Part shown: positions 52,358 through 61,900 of the stretch, in pieces
Numbering within the stretch: position 1 is the first letter of the stretch
How the letters are laid out: each line of letters begins with the position of its first letter
Assembly: GCF_039521975.1 (NCBI RefSeq)
Contig: NZ_BAAACZ010000024.1
Coordinates: 17,724-81,723 of the forward strand
Direction: 5' to 3'
Length of the DNA stretch: 64,000 nt
From: Alkalibacillus silvisoli
Lineage (GTDB): Bacteria; Bacillota; Bacilli; Bacillales; Alkalibacillaceae
Translations under genes and position numbers: made by a program
The notes under the pieces: generated by a model
What the model saw: only the letters and a program-made list of their open reading frames with translations
Told to the model about the DNA's origin: nothing
Databases searched by the model: none

Positions 52358-53326
52358 TTAATCTTTTATCACTAAATCGGGCTTTTTCTCCAAGCTATGT
52401 GTACCATCAATAAAACGAACTGTTCCGGATTTAGCTCGCATAACCACTGTTTCAGTCGTTGCTTTATCGCCTTTGAATTGCACGCCTTGCAACAATTCAC
52501 CATCTGTAATACCTGTTGCAGCAAAGATTGCATCATCTCCACCACAAAGGTCTTCCATTTTCAAGACTTTGCTCACGTCTTCGATTCCCATTTTACGGCA
52601 ACGCTCTTCTTGCACTTCATCAACTGGTTTTAAACGGCCTTGAATTTCACCACCAAGAGCCTTTAAGCCAATCGCTGATAAAACGCCTTCTGGTGCACCA
52701 CCAATTCCCATTAAAACATCAACACCTGTATGATCGAATGCTGCATTAATGGATGCTGCAACATCACCATCTGGAATTAATTTAATACGTGCGCCAGCTT
52801 CACGAATTTCTTTAATTAGTTGATCATGGCGTGGACGGTTAAGAACGACTACTACGATGTCTTCGATGTCTTTTCCTTTTGCTTCAGCAACCGCTTTTAA
52901 ATTCTCTTCTACAGAAGCATCAAGGTCAATTTTACCTACAGCCTCTGGGCCAACCGCGATTTTCTCCATGTACATATCAGGTGCGTGAAGTAAGCGGCCA
53001 CGATTAGCAATACCTACAACACAAAGCGCGTTCCAAGTACCTAATGCAACAATATTAGTACCTTCAACAGGGTCTACAGCAATATCGACTTCTGGTCCTT
53101 GACCTTGTCCAACTTCTTCTCCTATGTATAACATCGGAGCTTCGTCTTTTTCCCCTTCGCCAATTACAACCGTTCCTTTCATAGGTACTGTATCAAATAC
53201 AGTACGCATTGCTTCGGTTGCTGCACCGTCTGCTTCTTCCTTTTCACCGCGCCCCATCCAGCGAGCTGATGCTAAAGCAGCTGCTTCAGTTACGCGTGCG
53301 ATTTCCATCGATAAACTTCTTTCCAT
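52358..53326 (-). CDS. glpX: Class II fructose-1,6-bisphosphatase
   Basis: A gluconeogenic phosphatase of the GlpX type. It has 322 residues; the metal motif DPVEGTNIVALG, GEGEKDEAPMLYIGEEVG, the IGGAPEGVLSAIGLKALGG segment and the C-terminal TVRFIDGTHSLEKKP are visible. It lies between murAB and rho, as in Bacillus. It may also act on sedoheptulose-1,7-bisphosphate. Confidence 0.95.
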   Translation of the reverse strand: MERSLSMEIARVTEAAALASARWMGRGEKEEADGAATEAMRTVFDTVPMKGTVVIGEGEKDEAPMLYIGEEVGQGQGPEVDIAVDPVEGTNIVALGTWNALCVVGIANRGRLLHAPDMYMEKIAVGPEAVGKIDLDASVEENLKAVAEAKGKDIEDIVVVVLNRPRHDQLIKEIREAGARIKLIPDGDVAASINAAFDHTGVDVLMGIGGAPEGVLSAIGLKALGGEIQGRLKPVDEVQEERCRKMGIEDVSKVLKMEDLCGGDDAIFAATGITDGELLQGVQFKGDKATTETVVMRAKSGTVRFIDGTHSLEKKPDLVIKD

Positions 53327-53366
53327 GTGTAATTGCCCTCCCTGTTTCTCTTATCCCTTATCGACC

Positions 53367-54653
53367 TTAAGCATTTTGGAACATCTTTATATCTTCATCT
53401 GTCATTTGTTCACGCCAAACAACAGCACCTAGATTTTTTAGCTTTTCAGTTAGATCATCATAACCTCGCTCAATATGCTCAATACCTACTACCTCAGTAA
53501 TACCATCTGCCATTAGGCCAGCTATTACTAAGCAGGCACCTGCACGTAAATCACTTGCTTTTACCTTCGCACCTTCAAGTGGTGTTTTACCTGTAATGAC
53601 AGCTGAACTGCCTTCAACTTTTATATTGGCATTCATTCTTCTGAGTTCATCAGCATGTTTAAAGCGTGCTTGATAAATCGTATCTGTAACGATACTTGAG
53701 CCGTGAGCTTGTGTTAACAATGAAGTAAATGGTTGCTGTAAATCTGTAGGAAACCCTGGGTAGACTAACGTTTTAATATCCACGCTTGTCAGTTCTCGAT
53801 TACCGCGCACAACTAAATAATCCGTTCCTTCTTCAATCTCAACGCCCATTTCACGTAACTTTGCTGTTAGAGATTCTAAGTGAGTTGGGATGACATTATC
53901 GACTAAAACTTCTTCACCTTTTGAAGCAGCTAAAATCGTATAAGTCCCAGCTTCAATTCGGTCTGGAATAATGGTATGTTGGCAACCATTTAATGAGTCA
54001 ACACCTTCAATCCGAATGACATCTGTTCCTACCCCTTTAATATTCGCTCCCATACTATTCAAAAGGGTTGCAACGTCTATAATCTCCGGTTCCTTCGCTG
54101 CATTTTCAATCGTCGTTTTCCCTTTTGCCTTCACAGCTGCAAGCATAATATTAATAGTGGCACCAACACTTGGGATATCAAGGTAAATTTTAGAACCAAT
54201 GAGTTCATCTGCTTTTAGGTAAATAGCGCCTTGTTCGTTCGTCACTTCAGCACCTAACGCTTCAAACCCTTTAATATGCTGATCAATTGGTCGTGGTCCT
54301 AAATCACATCCACCCGGTAAACCAATGACTGCTTTTTTAAAGCGACCTAACATCGCACCCATAAAGTAATAGGATGCGCGCAGCTTTTTCACACGACCAT
54401 TAGGTAAAGGCATAGAAACCATCTCAGATGAATCAATTGTGACATCATCACCACTTTGTGATACGTCACCACCTATATCACGTAACAACTCTTTTAATAT
54501 TTGAATGTCAGAAATGTTTGGAAGACCTTCAATCGTAACTTCGGATTCGGCTAAGATTGTTGCTGGCAGCAAGGCAACTGCGCTATTTTTAGCACCACTT
54601 ACCCGAACTTCTCCATTTAATTGGTGGCCTCCTTCAATAAGTAATTTTTCCAT
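53367..54653 (-). CDS. murAB: UDP-GlcNAc 1-carboxyvinyltransferase MurAB (second paralogue)
   Basis: Same reaction as MurAA. It has 428 residues; EGGHQLNGEVRVSGAKNSAVALLPATILAES holds the substrate-binding Lys-Asn, and the active-site Cys lies in LPGGCDLGPRPIDQHIKGFEALGA. The GCDLGPRP form and the place between tal and glpX mark it as MurAB/MurZ. Low-GC Gram-positives usually carry both. Confidence 0.95.
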   Translation of the reverse strand: MEKLLIEGGHQLNGEVRVSGAKNSAVALLPATILAESEVTIEGLPNISDIQILKELLRDIGGDVSQSGDDVTIDSSEMVSMPLPNGRVKKLRASYYFMGAMLGRFKKAVIGLPGGCDLGPRPIDQHIKGFEALGAEVTNEQGAIYLKADELIGSKIYLDIPSVGATINIMLAAVKAKGKTTIENAAKEPEIIDVATLLNSMGANIKGVGTDVIRIEGVDSLNGCQHTIIPDRIEAGTYTILAASKGEEVLVDNVIPTHLESLTAKLREMGVEIEEGTDYLVVRGNRELTSVDIKTLVYPGFPTDLQQPFTSLLTQAHGSSIVTDTIYQARFKHADELRRMNANIKVEGSSAVITGKTPLEGAKVKASDLRAGACLVIAGLMADGITEVVGIEHIERGYDDLTEKLKNLGAVVWREQMTDEDIKMFQNA

Positions 54654-54735
54654 GTGAATACTCCTCTTATCACATTTTTATAGCTGTCTTTCCACCGTTG
54701 CTTGTCTAGTTATATTATGTGCGATATTTCAAGAT

Positions 54736-55386
54736 TCATGCTTGATTTGCTTTTTCCCAATCTTTTAAGAATTTATCAATTCCTTGGTCTGTTAATGGAT
54801 GCTTGACTAATTGCTGAATAACATTAAATGGAATTGTAGCTATGTGAGCACCATTTAACGCTGCTTCAGAAACATGCATCGGGTGACGTACACTCGCTGC
54901 AATGATTTCTGTATCAATACCGTGCGCATCAAAGATTTGTGCAATCTCAGCAATTAAATGCATGCCATTTTGACCAATGTCATCTAATCGTCCTAAGAAA
55001 GGTGAAACATAAGTAGCACCAGCTCTTGCAGCTAATAAGGCTTGGTTAGCTGAGAAAACGAGTGTTACATTAGTTTTAACACCTTTGTCTGTTAAAGCTT
55101 TACATGCTTTAAGACCTTCTAATGTCATAGGTAGCTTAATGGTGATGTTTGGTGCAATTTTCACTAGTTCTTCTGCTTCTTTAAGCATTCCCTCAGAGTC
55201 TTCTGATATCACCTCAGCACTCACTGAGCCTTCTGTTACTTCTTTTGTAATTTCTTTTAAGCGTTCGTGGAAAGATACACCTTCTTTAGCCACTAAAGAT
55301 GGATTTGTTGTCACACCTGATAAAATGCCTAATGCATTTGCTTCTTTAATCTCATTAATATTCGCTGTATCAATAAAAAATTTCAT
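54736..55386 (-). CDS. tal: Transaldolase (TalC/Fsa-like)
   Basis: 216 residues of the short TalC/MipB family, typical of B. subtilis YwjH. The Schiff-base lysine is in NITIKLPMTLEGLKA; VTTNPSLVAKEG, TLVFSANQALLAARAGATYVSPFLGRLDD and EIIAASVRHPMHV are the family segments. It works in the non-oxidative pentose phosphate pathway. fbaA normally precedes it but is not found here. Confidence 0.94.
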   Translation of the reverse strand: MKFFIDTANINEIKEANALGILSGVTTNPSLVAKEGVSFHERLKEITKEVTEGSVSAEVISEDSEGMLKEAEELVKIAPNITIKLPMTLEGLKACKALTDKGVKTNVTLVFSANQALLAARAGATYVSPFLGRLDDIGQNGMHLIAEIAQIFDAHGIDTEIIAASVRHPMHVSEAALNGAHIATIPFNVIQQLVKHPLTDQGIDKFLKDWEKANQA

Positions 55387-55493
55387 AAAACTCTCTTCTC
55401 CTTTATGACTGATTTAAAAGCTTTTTTACGCTTAGCTCAATCCAATATTGAACGTTAACATAAACACTAATACTATTCTATCTTTTCATACGC

Positions 55494-55525
55494 GAAAAGG
55501 CTAATCCAAAGCACACGGATCAGCC
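55494..55525 (-). terminator. Terminator after the 68-residue orphan
   Basis: GGCTAATCC (55499-55507) and GGATCAGCC (55517-55525), with one mismatch, then TTTTCGC on the minus strand. Confidence 0.7.
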
Positions 55526-55539
55526 ATAACAATTTGAAA

Positions 55540-55746
55540 TTATGCTTTTTTAAAGAGTTCTAATCTAACCATTGAAACCACAGCGTTATAAATACCAGAA
55601 TACTTAGGAGCATTTCCAGATACACCGCTTATGACCGGCGACTGCTTCTTTTCAGCTGCTCGGTCATATACAAGGTTAAACTTCAAAGACGAATAACCTT
55701 CATCATTAGCTTTATTAAGCATTGCTCGCATTAATACTAGTGGCAC
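55540..55746 (-). CDS. Small conserved-looking protein, unknown function
   Basis: Sixty-eight residues, GTG start with GAGGAGG 8 bases upstream, then a terminator. No signal peptide or membrane segment is present. The pattern YSSLKFNLVYDRAAEKKQSP then SGIYNAVVSMVRLEL slightly resembles the short DUF1659-type proteins of Bacillus, but I would not assign it. It lies exactly where fbaA sits in B. subtilis between tal and spo0F. Confidence 0.55.
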   Translation of the reverse strand: MPLVLMRAMLNKANDEGYSSLKFNLVYDRAAEKKQSPVISGVSGNAPKYSGIYNAVVSMVRLELFKKA

Positions 55747-55842
55747 AATGGTTTCCTCCTCAAGTTATAAGTACAAGAGCATGTGTAAGATCATTTTTAT
55801 AATTATAGAATACCAAGTATGCCACCAATTAGCAACTAAGCA

Positions 55843-56217
55843 TTATGGTGTTTGAGGGTTTTTTACATGCTCATCAATTAAGTCCATCACGTCTTTAATT
55901 GAAAATGGCTTTTCTAATACATCTTGGTACGTTGCTGCACTACTTTCTTTTACTTGCATTTTGGATAACCCTGTCATTAGAATGACAGGGGCATGATGAT
56001 CCTGTTCTCTCAACTCCTGAATGAAATGGTCCCCTCTCATACCAGGTAACAAATAATCCACAAAGAAGATATCAACATTTGCCTCTTTCACCACTTCAAA
56101 AGCTTCTAATGAATTAGCAAATGTTAATACTTCAAAACCTTCTTGGCTTAATAGTTCTTTCATCAATAATGCAATGCCTGATTCATCATCAACTACAACT
56201 GCCTTAAACCTTTTCAT
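55843..56217 (-). CDS. spo0F: Sporulation phosphorelay response regulator Spo0F
   Basis: A single receiver domain of 124 residues that takes phosphate from the Kin kinases and passes it to Spo0B. The acidic pocket is D10-D11, the phosphorylation site is D54 in FFVDYLLPGMRG, the switch Thr is T82 in LMTG, and the Lys is K103 in LEKPFS. No output domain is present. It is adjacent to pyrG, the conserved location. Confidence 0.95.
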   Translation of the reverse strand: MKRFKAVVVDDESGIALLMKELLSQEGFEVLTFANSLEAFEVVKEANVDIFFVDYLLPGMRGDHFIQELREQDHHAPVILMTGLSKMQVKESSAATYQDVLEKPFSIKDVMDLIDEHVKNPQTP

Positions 56218-56332
56218 CCCATCACCTTATCCCATTTATTACTTTTAATATAACTTTAACGGAACAAGGGAGGAAAATCAATCCAATTAGGGTGATTTGT
56301 TATTCAATTCTAAACTTTCTTACAGATTACAA

Positions 56333-57925
56333 TTACTTTACACAACTTTCAACAAATTTCTTGAATAATGGCTGTGGATTTGTCGGTCTTGATTTAAATT
56401 CTGGATGAAATTGTGACGCGACAAACCATGGGTGGTCTTTCAGTTCGATAATTTCAGCTAAACGACCATCTGGGCTGTTGCCTGAGAACTTAAATCCTTC
56501 TGCTTCCATTTGTTCACGGTACTCATTATTAAACTCAAAGCGGTGGCGGTGACGTTCATAAACAAGCTCGTCTTCATATGCTTCATGAGCTTTTGTTCCT
56601 TCTTCAAGTCGACAAGCATAAACGCCTAGTCGTAGTGTACCACCTAGATCTTCTACATCTTTTTGTTCTGGTAAAAGGTCAATTACTGGATGTGGTGTTG
56701 AAGGATCAATTTCAGCTGAATGAGCTCCTTCAAGGCCTAATACGTTACGTGCAAACTCGACCGTTGCTAATTGCATGCCTAAGCAAATACCTAAGAAAGG
56801 AATTTTGTTTTCACGCGCGTAACGAGTCGCCTCAATCTTTCCATCAATTGCACGATCACCAAATCCGCCTGGAACTAAAATACCGTCAACATCGCTTAAA
56901 AATTCGTGCACATTCTCACTGGTCACTTCTTCAGAGCTAACCCATTTAATTTCAATATCAGAATCAAATGTGAAACCACTATGCTTTAACGCTTCTACTA
57001 CTGAGATATAAGCATCCTTAAGAGCTACATACTTACCAACTAGAGCAATAGTTGTTGTTTTAGATAAATTTTTCACTTGGTTAATTAAATGGCTCCACTC
57101 TTTCATATCTGCATCTTTAGCTTCAATACCAAAGTGGTCACAAGCTAGTTGATCTAAGCCTTGCCTTTGCATTTCCAGCGCTACTTCATATAATACTTCA
57201 CAATTACGTGCTTCAATTACTGCATTTTCATTAATATCACAGAAGAGGGCAATTTTATCCTTCATACTTTGACTAATTTCTCTTTCAGTTCTTAAAACGA
57301 TCACATCAGGCTGTATACCTAATGAACGTAATTCCTTAACAGAGTGCTGTGTTGGCTTTGTTTTCAGTTCACCTGCTGCTTCTAAGAATGGAACTAACGT
57401 ACAGTGAATATACATGACATTATCTCGACCTGCATCACTCTTTAATTGTCTAATTGCTTCTAAGAATGGCAGGCTTTCAATATCACCAACAGTTCCACCT
57501 ATTTCAGTAATAACAACATCAGCATTCGTTTCTTTACCAGCTTGATAAACTTTATCTTTAATTTCATTCGTAATATGAGGAATGACTTGTACAGTTCCTC
57601 CTAAGTAATCACCTCTGCGCTCTTTACGAATAACTGAAGAGTATACTTTACCTGTTGTAATGTTACTGTATTTATTTAAATTAATATCAATAAAACGTTC
57701 ATAATGACCTAAGTCTAAGTCCGTTTCTGCACCATCCTCTGTTACGAACACTTCTCCGTGCTGATATGGGCTCATCGTACCCGGGTCTACGTTTAAGTAT
57801 GGGTCGAATTTTTGGATCGTGACGTTTAAGCCTCGGTTTTTAAGTAATCGCCCTAGTGATGCTGCTGTAATTCCTTTTCCGAGTGAAGAAACCACTCCAC
57901 CTGTTACGAAAATATATTTTGTCAT
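56333..57925 (-). CDS. pyrG: CTP synthase
   Basis: Converts UTP to CTP with glutamine. It has 530 residues; the synthase domain begins KYIFVTGGVVSSLGKGITAASLGRLL, and the GATase domain has the nucleophile Cys in FLGICLGMQLATVEFARNVL and the His-Glu in ASQFHPEFKSRP. A GGG-starting leader with an attenuator lies upstream, as in B. subtilis pyrG, so CTP levels likely control its expression. Confidence 0.97.
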   Translation of the reverse strand: MTKYIFVTGGVVSSLGKGITAASLGRLLKNRGLNVTIQKFDPYLNVDPGTMSPYQHGEVFVTEDGAETDLDLGHYERFIDINLNKYSNITTGKVYSSVIRKERRGDYLGGTVQVIPHITNEIKDKVYQAGKETNADVVITEIGGTVGDIESLPFLEAIRQLKSDAGRDNVMYIHCTLVPFLEAAGELKTKPTQHSVKELRSLGIQPDVIVLRTEREISQSMKDKIALFCDINENAVIEARNCEVLYEVALEMQRQGLDQLACDHFGIEAKDADMKEWSHLINQVKNLSKTTTIALVGKYVALKDAYISVVEALKHSGFTFDSDIEIKWVSSEEVTSENVHEFLSDVDGILVPGGFGDRAIDGKIEATRYARENKIPFLGICLGMQLATVEFARNVLGLEGAHSAEIDPSTPHPVIDLLPEQKDVEDLGGTLRLGVYACRLEEGTKAHEAYEDELVYERHRHRFEFNNEYREQMEAEGFKFSGNSPDGRLAEIIELKDHPWFVASQFHPEFKSRPTNPQPLFKKFVESCVK

Positions 57926-58037
57926 CTTTTCTGCCTCACCTTCTATGTTTATCGTTTGTTATTTAAAATAAAATTAAAACATTAATTCAGGGAAAAGTAA
58001 GGATTGCTTAACTTTTCAAGCCTTATAAAAAACAAAA

Positions 58038-58066
58038 AAAGCTCCCGAATTAAATTCGGGAGCTTT
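58038..58066 (-). promoter_or_regulatory. pyrG attenuator (also the rpoE terminator)
   Basis: AAAGCTCCCGAATT and AATTCGGGAGCTTT form a 14 bp stem, then a long T run on the minus strand. Its 5' arm contains GCTCCC, which can pair with extra G residues added at the GGGCTC transcript start when CTP is low. That is the known B. subtilis pyrG mechanism of reiterative transcription and antitermination. Confidence 0.8.
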
Positions 58067-58080
58067 ACATTTATTTTTGA

Positions 58081-58122
58081 GAGCCCACATAGAATAATAC
58101 GCCTATGCCGAGGTAAAGTCAA
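58081..58122 (-). promoter_or_regulatory. pyrG promoter and GGGCTC start
   Basis: Minus strand -35 TTGACT (58117-58122), 17-base spacer, -10 TATTAT (58094-58099), 7 bases, then GGGCTC (58086-58081) as the likely +1. The leader to the attenuator is about 20 bases. It lies just beyond the rpoE stop codon. Confidence 0.8.
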
Positions 58123-58131
58123 GATTGTTTT

Positions 58132-58614
58132 TTATGAATCTTCTTCGTCTTCATCACCTTTATCTAAGTCTTTTTCAAGGTTATCGACTTCATCTTCAAA
58201 CACTTCTTCTGATTCTTCATCCTCTTCTGAATCAGCTTCTAATTCATCATCTAATAAGGTCTCTTCTTCCTCAACTGGTTCCTCAGCTTTAGCTGATTTC
58301 TTTTTCTTCTTCTTCTTTTTCGGTTTTTCCTCAGCAACAAAAGCATCCTCGACTGTTTGGTCAAACGGATACCAATGCTTCAACCCCCAAAGATTCGAAC
58401 CAACTGAAAGAAATCGACCATCAATATTTAAGTCTGTATATAGCTGAGAAATGTATTGTTCTTTTTGCTCTTGGGTGAATTCTTTTGCTTCAGCTACGAT
58501 TTTGAAAATATCTTGAAAGTTTTTCGCTTGGTTTTCATCTAACATGATTTCGTAAGCAATATCGATCATGGACAATTCTTTAACTTCTTCATTATTATAC
58601 TTTACTAAGCTCAC
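58132..58614 (-). CDS. rpoE: RNA polymerase delta subunit
   Basis: A Gram-positive RNA polymerase subunit that displaces nucleic acids and speeds recycling. It has about 160 residues: the folded N-terminal domain (VSLVKYNNEEVKELSMIDIAYEIML...), then a run of eight lysines (KPKKKKKKKKS) and an acidic disordered tail of about 50 residues. The Lys tract next to an acidic tail is a known feature of B. subtilis delta; here it is longer than usual. GTG at 58614 follows AAAGGAG. Confidence 0.93.
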   Translation of the reverse strand: MSLVKYNNEEVKELSMIDIAYEIMLDENQAKNFQDIFKIVAEAKEFTQEQKEQYISQLYTDLNIDGRFLSVGSNLWGLKHWYPFDQTVEDAFVAEEKPKKKKKKKKSAKAEEPVEEEETLLDDELEADSEEDEESEEVFEDEVDNLEKDLDKGDEDEEDS

Positions 58615-58778
58615 AACCAGCACTCCTTTACCCAGTTAACAGGAACTTTTTTAGCTATTTTCCTAGTTTACAGAATATCATACATTATCGTCAATTCAAG
58701 CAAAAAATATATCTTGATGATCATTTTTATTTTAGTAAAAATTTGGATTCGCTTAAATTTATCGGAATGCATTGTAAT

Positions 58779-58880
58779 TGATCAGTGTTCGCGAGTCGAT
58801 TTATCAGCGTTCGGGGCGGGTTTATCAGCGTTCGACTCTCGTTTATCAGCGTTCGAGCTCATTTATCGGCGCTCACTAAC
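58779..58880. repeat. Tandem array E, five units of 20-21 bp
   Basis: Units start TTTATCAGCGTTCG or variants at about 58800, 58821, 58842 and 58862, with a partial ATCAGTGTTCG at 58781. The second half of each unit differs (GGGCGGG, ACTCTCG, AGCTCA). It shares TTTATCAGCG with array D, in the same orientation. It occupies most of the 311-base rpoE-icmF gap. Confidence 0.88.
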
Positions 58881-58894
58881 GCACGCATTTAATA

Positions 58895-58930
58895 AATAAA
58901 CTCCACCTATTTAATAAGGTGGAGTTTATT
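58895..58930 (-). terminator. Terminator of icmF
   Basis: AATAAACTCCACC (58895-58907) pairs with GGTGGAGTTTATT (58918-58930); T-rich sequence follows on both strands. Confidence 0.8.
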
Positions 58931-58934
58931 TGTG

Positions 58935-61900
58935 TTACATATTACGTCGGTATTGTCCGCCTACTTCGTAAAGGGCATTTGTGATTTGCCCTAGGCTTGC
59001 GACTCTTACTGTTTCCATTAGTTCTAAGAAGACATTGCCACCAGAAGCAGCTGTTTCTTTTAAGCGTTTCAGTGCTATTTCTGCTTCATCTTTATTTCGT
59101 TCTTGGAATGCTCTTAAGTTGGCAATTTGTTGTTGTTTTTCTTCTTGTGATGCACGAGCAACTTCCATTGAGTTAATGTCATCTGCTGATGGTGGGTTTG
59201 GATTTTGATACGTGTTCACGCCAACGATTGGTAGTTCTCCTGAGTGTTTCTTACCTTCATAGTAAAGTGACTCTTCTTGGATTTTACCACGTTGGTATTG
59301 GCGTTCCATCGCACCTAAGACGCCACCACGATCATTAATTCGTTCAAATTCTTGTAAGACAGCTTCTTCGACAAGGTCTGTTAACTCATCTAAAATGTAA
59401 GAACCTTGTAGGGAGTTTTCCGTCTTTGTTAGGCCGAATTCTTTATTAATAATCATTTGAATGGCCATTGCACGACGAACAGATTCTTCTGTCGGAGTCG
59501 TGATTGCCTCATCATATGCATTTGTGTGTAATGAATTCGTATTATCTTGGATCGCAATTAAAGCTTGTAATGTTGTGCGAATATCATTAAAGTCTACTTC
59601 TTGTGCGTGAAGTGAACGACCTGATGTTTGAATATGGTATTTTAACTTCTGACTACGTTCATTAGCTCCATATTTATCGCGCATGACAATCGACCAAATG
59701 CGACGTGCTACACGGCCAATAACTGAATATTCTGGGTCAAGTCCATTTGAGAAGAAGAATGATAAGTTAGGTGCGAATTTATTAATATCCATGCCACGGC
59801 TTAAGTAGTACTCAACATAAGTAAAGCCGTTCGCCAACGTAAAGGCTAGCTGACTGATTGGGTTTGCACCTGCTTCTGCAATATGGTAACCAGAAATAGA
59901 TACAGAGTAATAGTTACGAACTTCATTTTCAATAAAGTAAGCTTGAATATCACCCATCATTCTTAAGGCGAATTCAGTTGAGAAGATACACGTATTTTGG
60001 CCTTGGTCTTCTTTTAAAATATCTGCTTGAACCGTTCCGCGTACGACAGAAATCGTTTCAGTCTTAATTTGTTCAAGTTCTGAAGCATTCGGTTGACGGT
60101 CGTTTTCTTCTTTAAATTTCTCTAGTTGTTGGTCGATCGCAGCATTGAAATACATCGCTAAAATAATCGGTGCTGGACCATTAATCGTCATTGAAACTGA
60201 TGTCATTGGGTGGCATAGATCAAAGCCATCATACAACTTCTTCATATCTTCTACTGTACAAATGCTAACACCCGATTCGCCGACTTTACCATAAATATCT
60301 GGACGCTCATCTGGGTCTTCACCATAAAGCGTTACAGAGTCAAACGCTGTACTTAAACGCTTTGCTTCCTCATCTTTAGATAAATAGTGGAAACGACGAT
60401 TTGTACGTTCTGGTGTCCCTTCACCTGCGAACTGACGTGTTGGGTCTTCTCCACGAAGCTTGAATGGGAAAACACCTGCTGTATAAGGGAAGAAGCCTGG
60501 CACATTTTCTAAAAGCATGAATTTCAGGCGGTCGCCCCAATCATTATATTTCGGAAGGGCAACTTTAGGAATTTTAATACCTGATATGCTTTCGGTGTTT
60601 AGTTCGACTTTGAACTCTTTACCACGGACTTCGTATGACATTTCATCTTTTGTATAGTTCTCTTGTAGTTCATCATACTTTTTAAGCTGTTCAACACTTT
60701 CCTCATCTAACTGCTTCTCGTATTTTTCAATTATGCTTTGAATCTTTTCTAACTCATCTTCTTCTAGCTCATCTTTTGTCCCTTTTAACTTGTAAAGCTT
60801 ACTAGCTATTTCACTTTGTTTCTTTGCTTCGTCCTTATAACCTTGAACTGCCTGAACGATGTCACGTAAGTATTGGCGTCGTTCTGGTGGAATGATTAAG
60901 TTTTGCTTTTCAACGACTTTAATATGAGTATCAAACGGGACTTCTACACTCCATTCATAGCGTTCATTTAACGTTTCGAGAAGTGAGGCAAATAGTGTGT
61001 TCGTTCCTGCATCGTTAAATTGACTCGCAATCGTTCCAAAAACAGGGAATGTTTCATGGTCTTCATGAAACAGCATATGGCTACGCTCAAATTGTTTACG
61101 CACTTGTCGTAGCGCATCTTCAGAACCTTTTTGTTCGAATTTGTTGATGACAATAAAATCAGCAAAATCGATCATGTCGATCTTCTCTAATTGTGATGGT
61201 GCACCAAATTCAGCAGTCATCACATACATAGATAAGTCAGTAATCTCAGTAATTTCGGCGTCACCTTGGCCAATTCCGCTCGTTTCCACAATAACAAAGT
61301 CAAAGTTAGCCGCTTTTACGACGTTAATCGCATCAGTAATGGCTTTTGATAATTCACTTTTCGAATCACGCGTTGCTAAAGAACGCATATAAACACGCGG
61401 ATTAAAAATCGCATTCATTCGAATACGGTCACCTAATAGAGCTCCTCCTGTTTTCTTTTTCGTTGGATCAACAGAAATGATGGCTATATTTTTATCGGGT
61501 ACTTCATTGACAAATCGACGGATTAATTCGTCTGTTAGTGAACTTTTACCAGCACCACCTGTACCTGTAATGCCTAAGACAGGAATATTAGCACCATCGA
61601 TGTTTAGCAAGTTATTTAATTCATCACTTGAAACAGAGCCATTTTCAACATGTGTGATTAAACGCGCCACCGCTTGATTATCGCCTTGTTTAACCGCCTT
61701 CGCATCCGCTTCTAGCTCGAATGGAGTTGGATGGTCACATTCTTTAAGCATATTATTAATCATCCCTTGAAGGCCGACTTCACGACCATCCTCAGGTGAG
61801 AAAATTCGTGCTACACCGTAATCATGTAGTTCCTTAATTTCACGCGGTAAAATAACACCGCCACCACCGCCGTACACACGAATATGACCTGCTCCTTTTT

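Noticed and set aside
53367..54653. The second murA as an unusual duplication
   Set aside because: Low-GC Gram-positives normally carry both MurAA and MurAB at these two loci.
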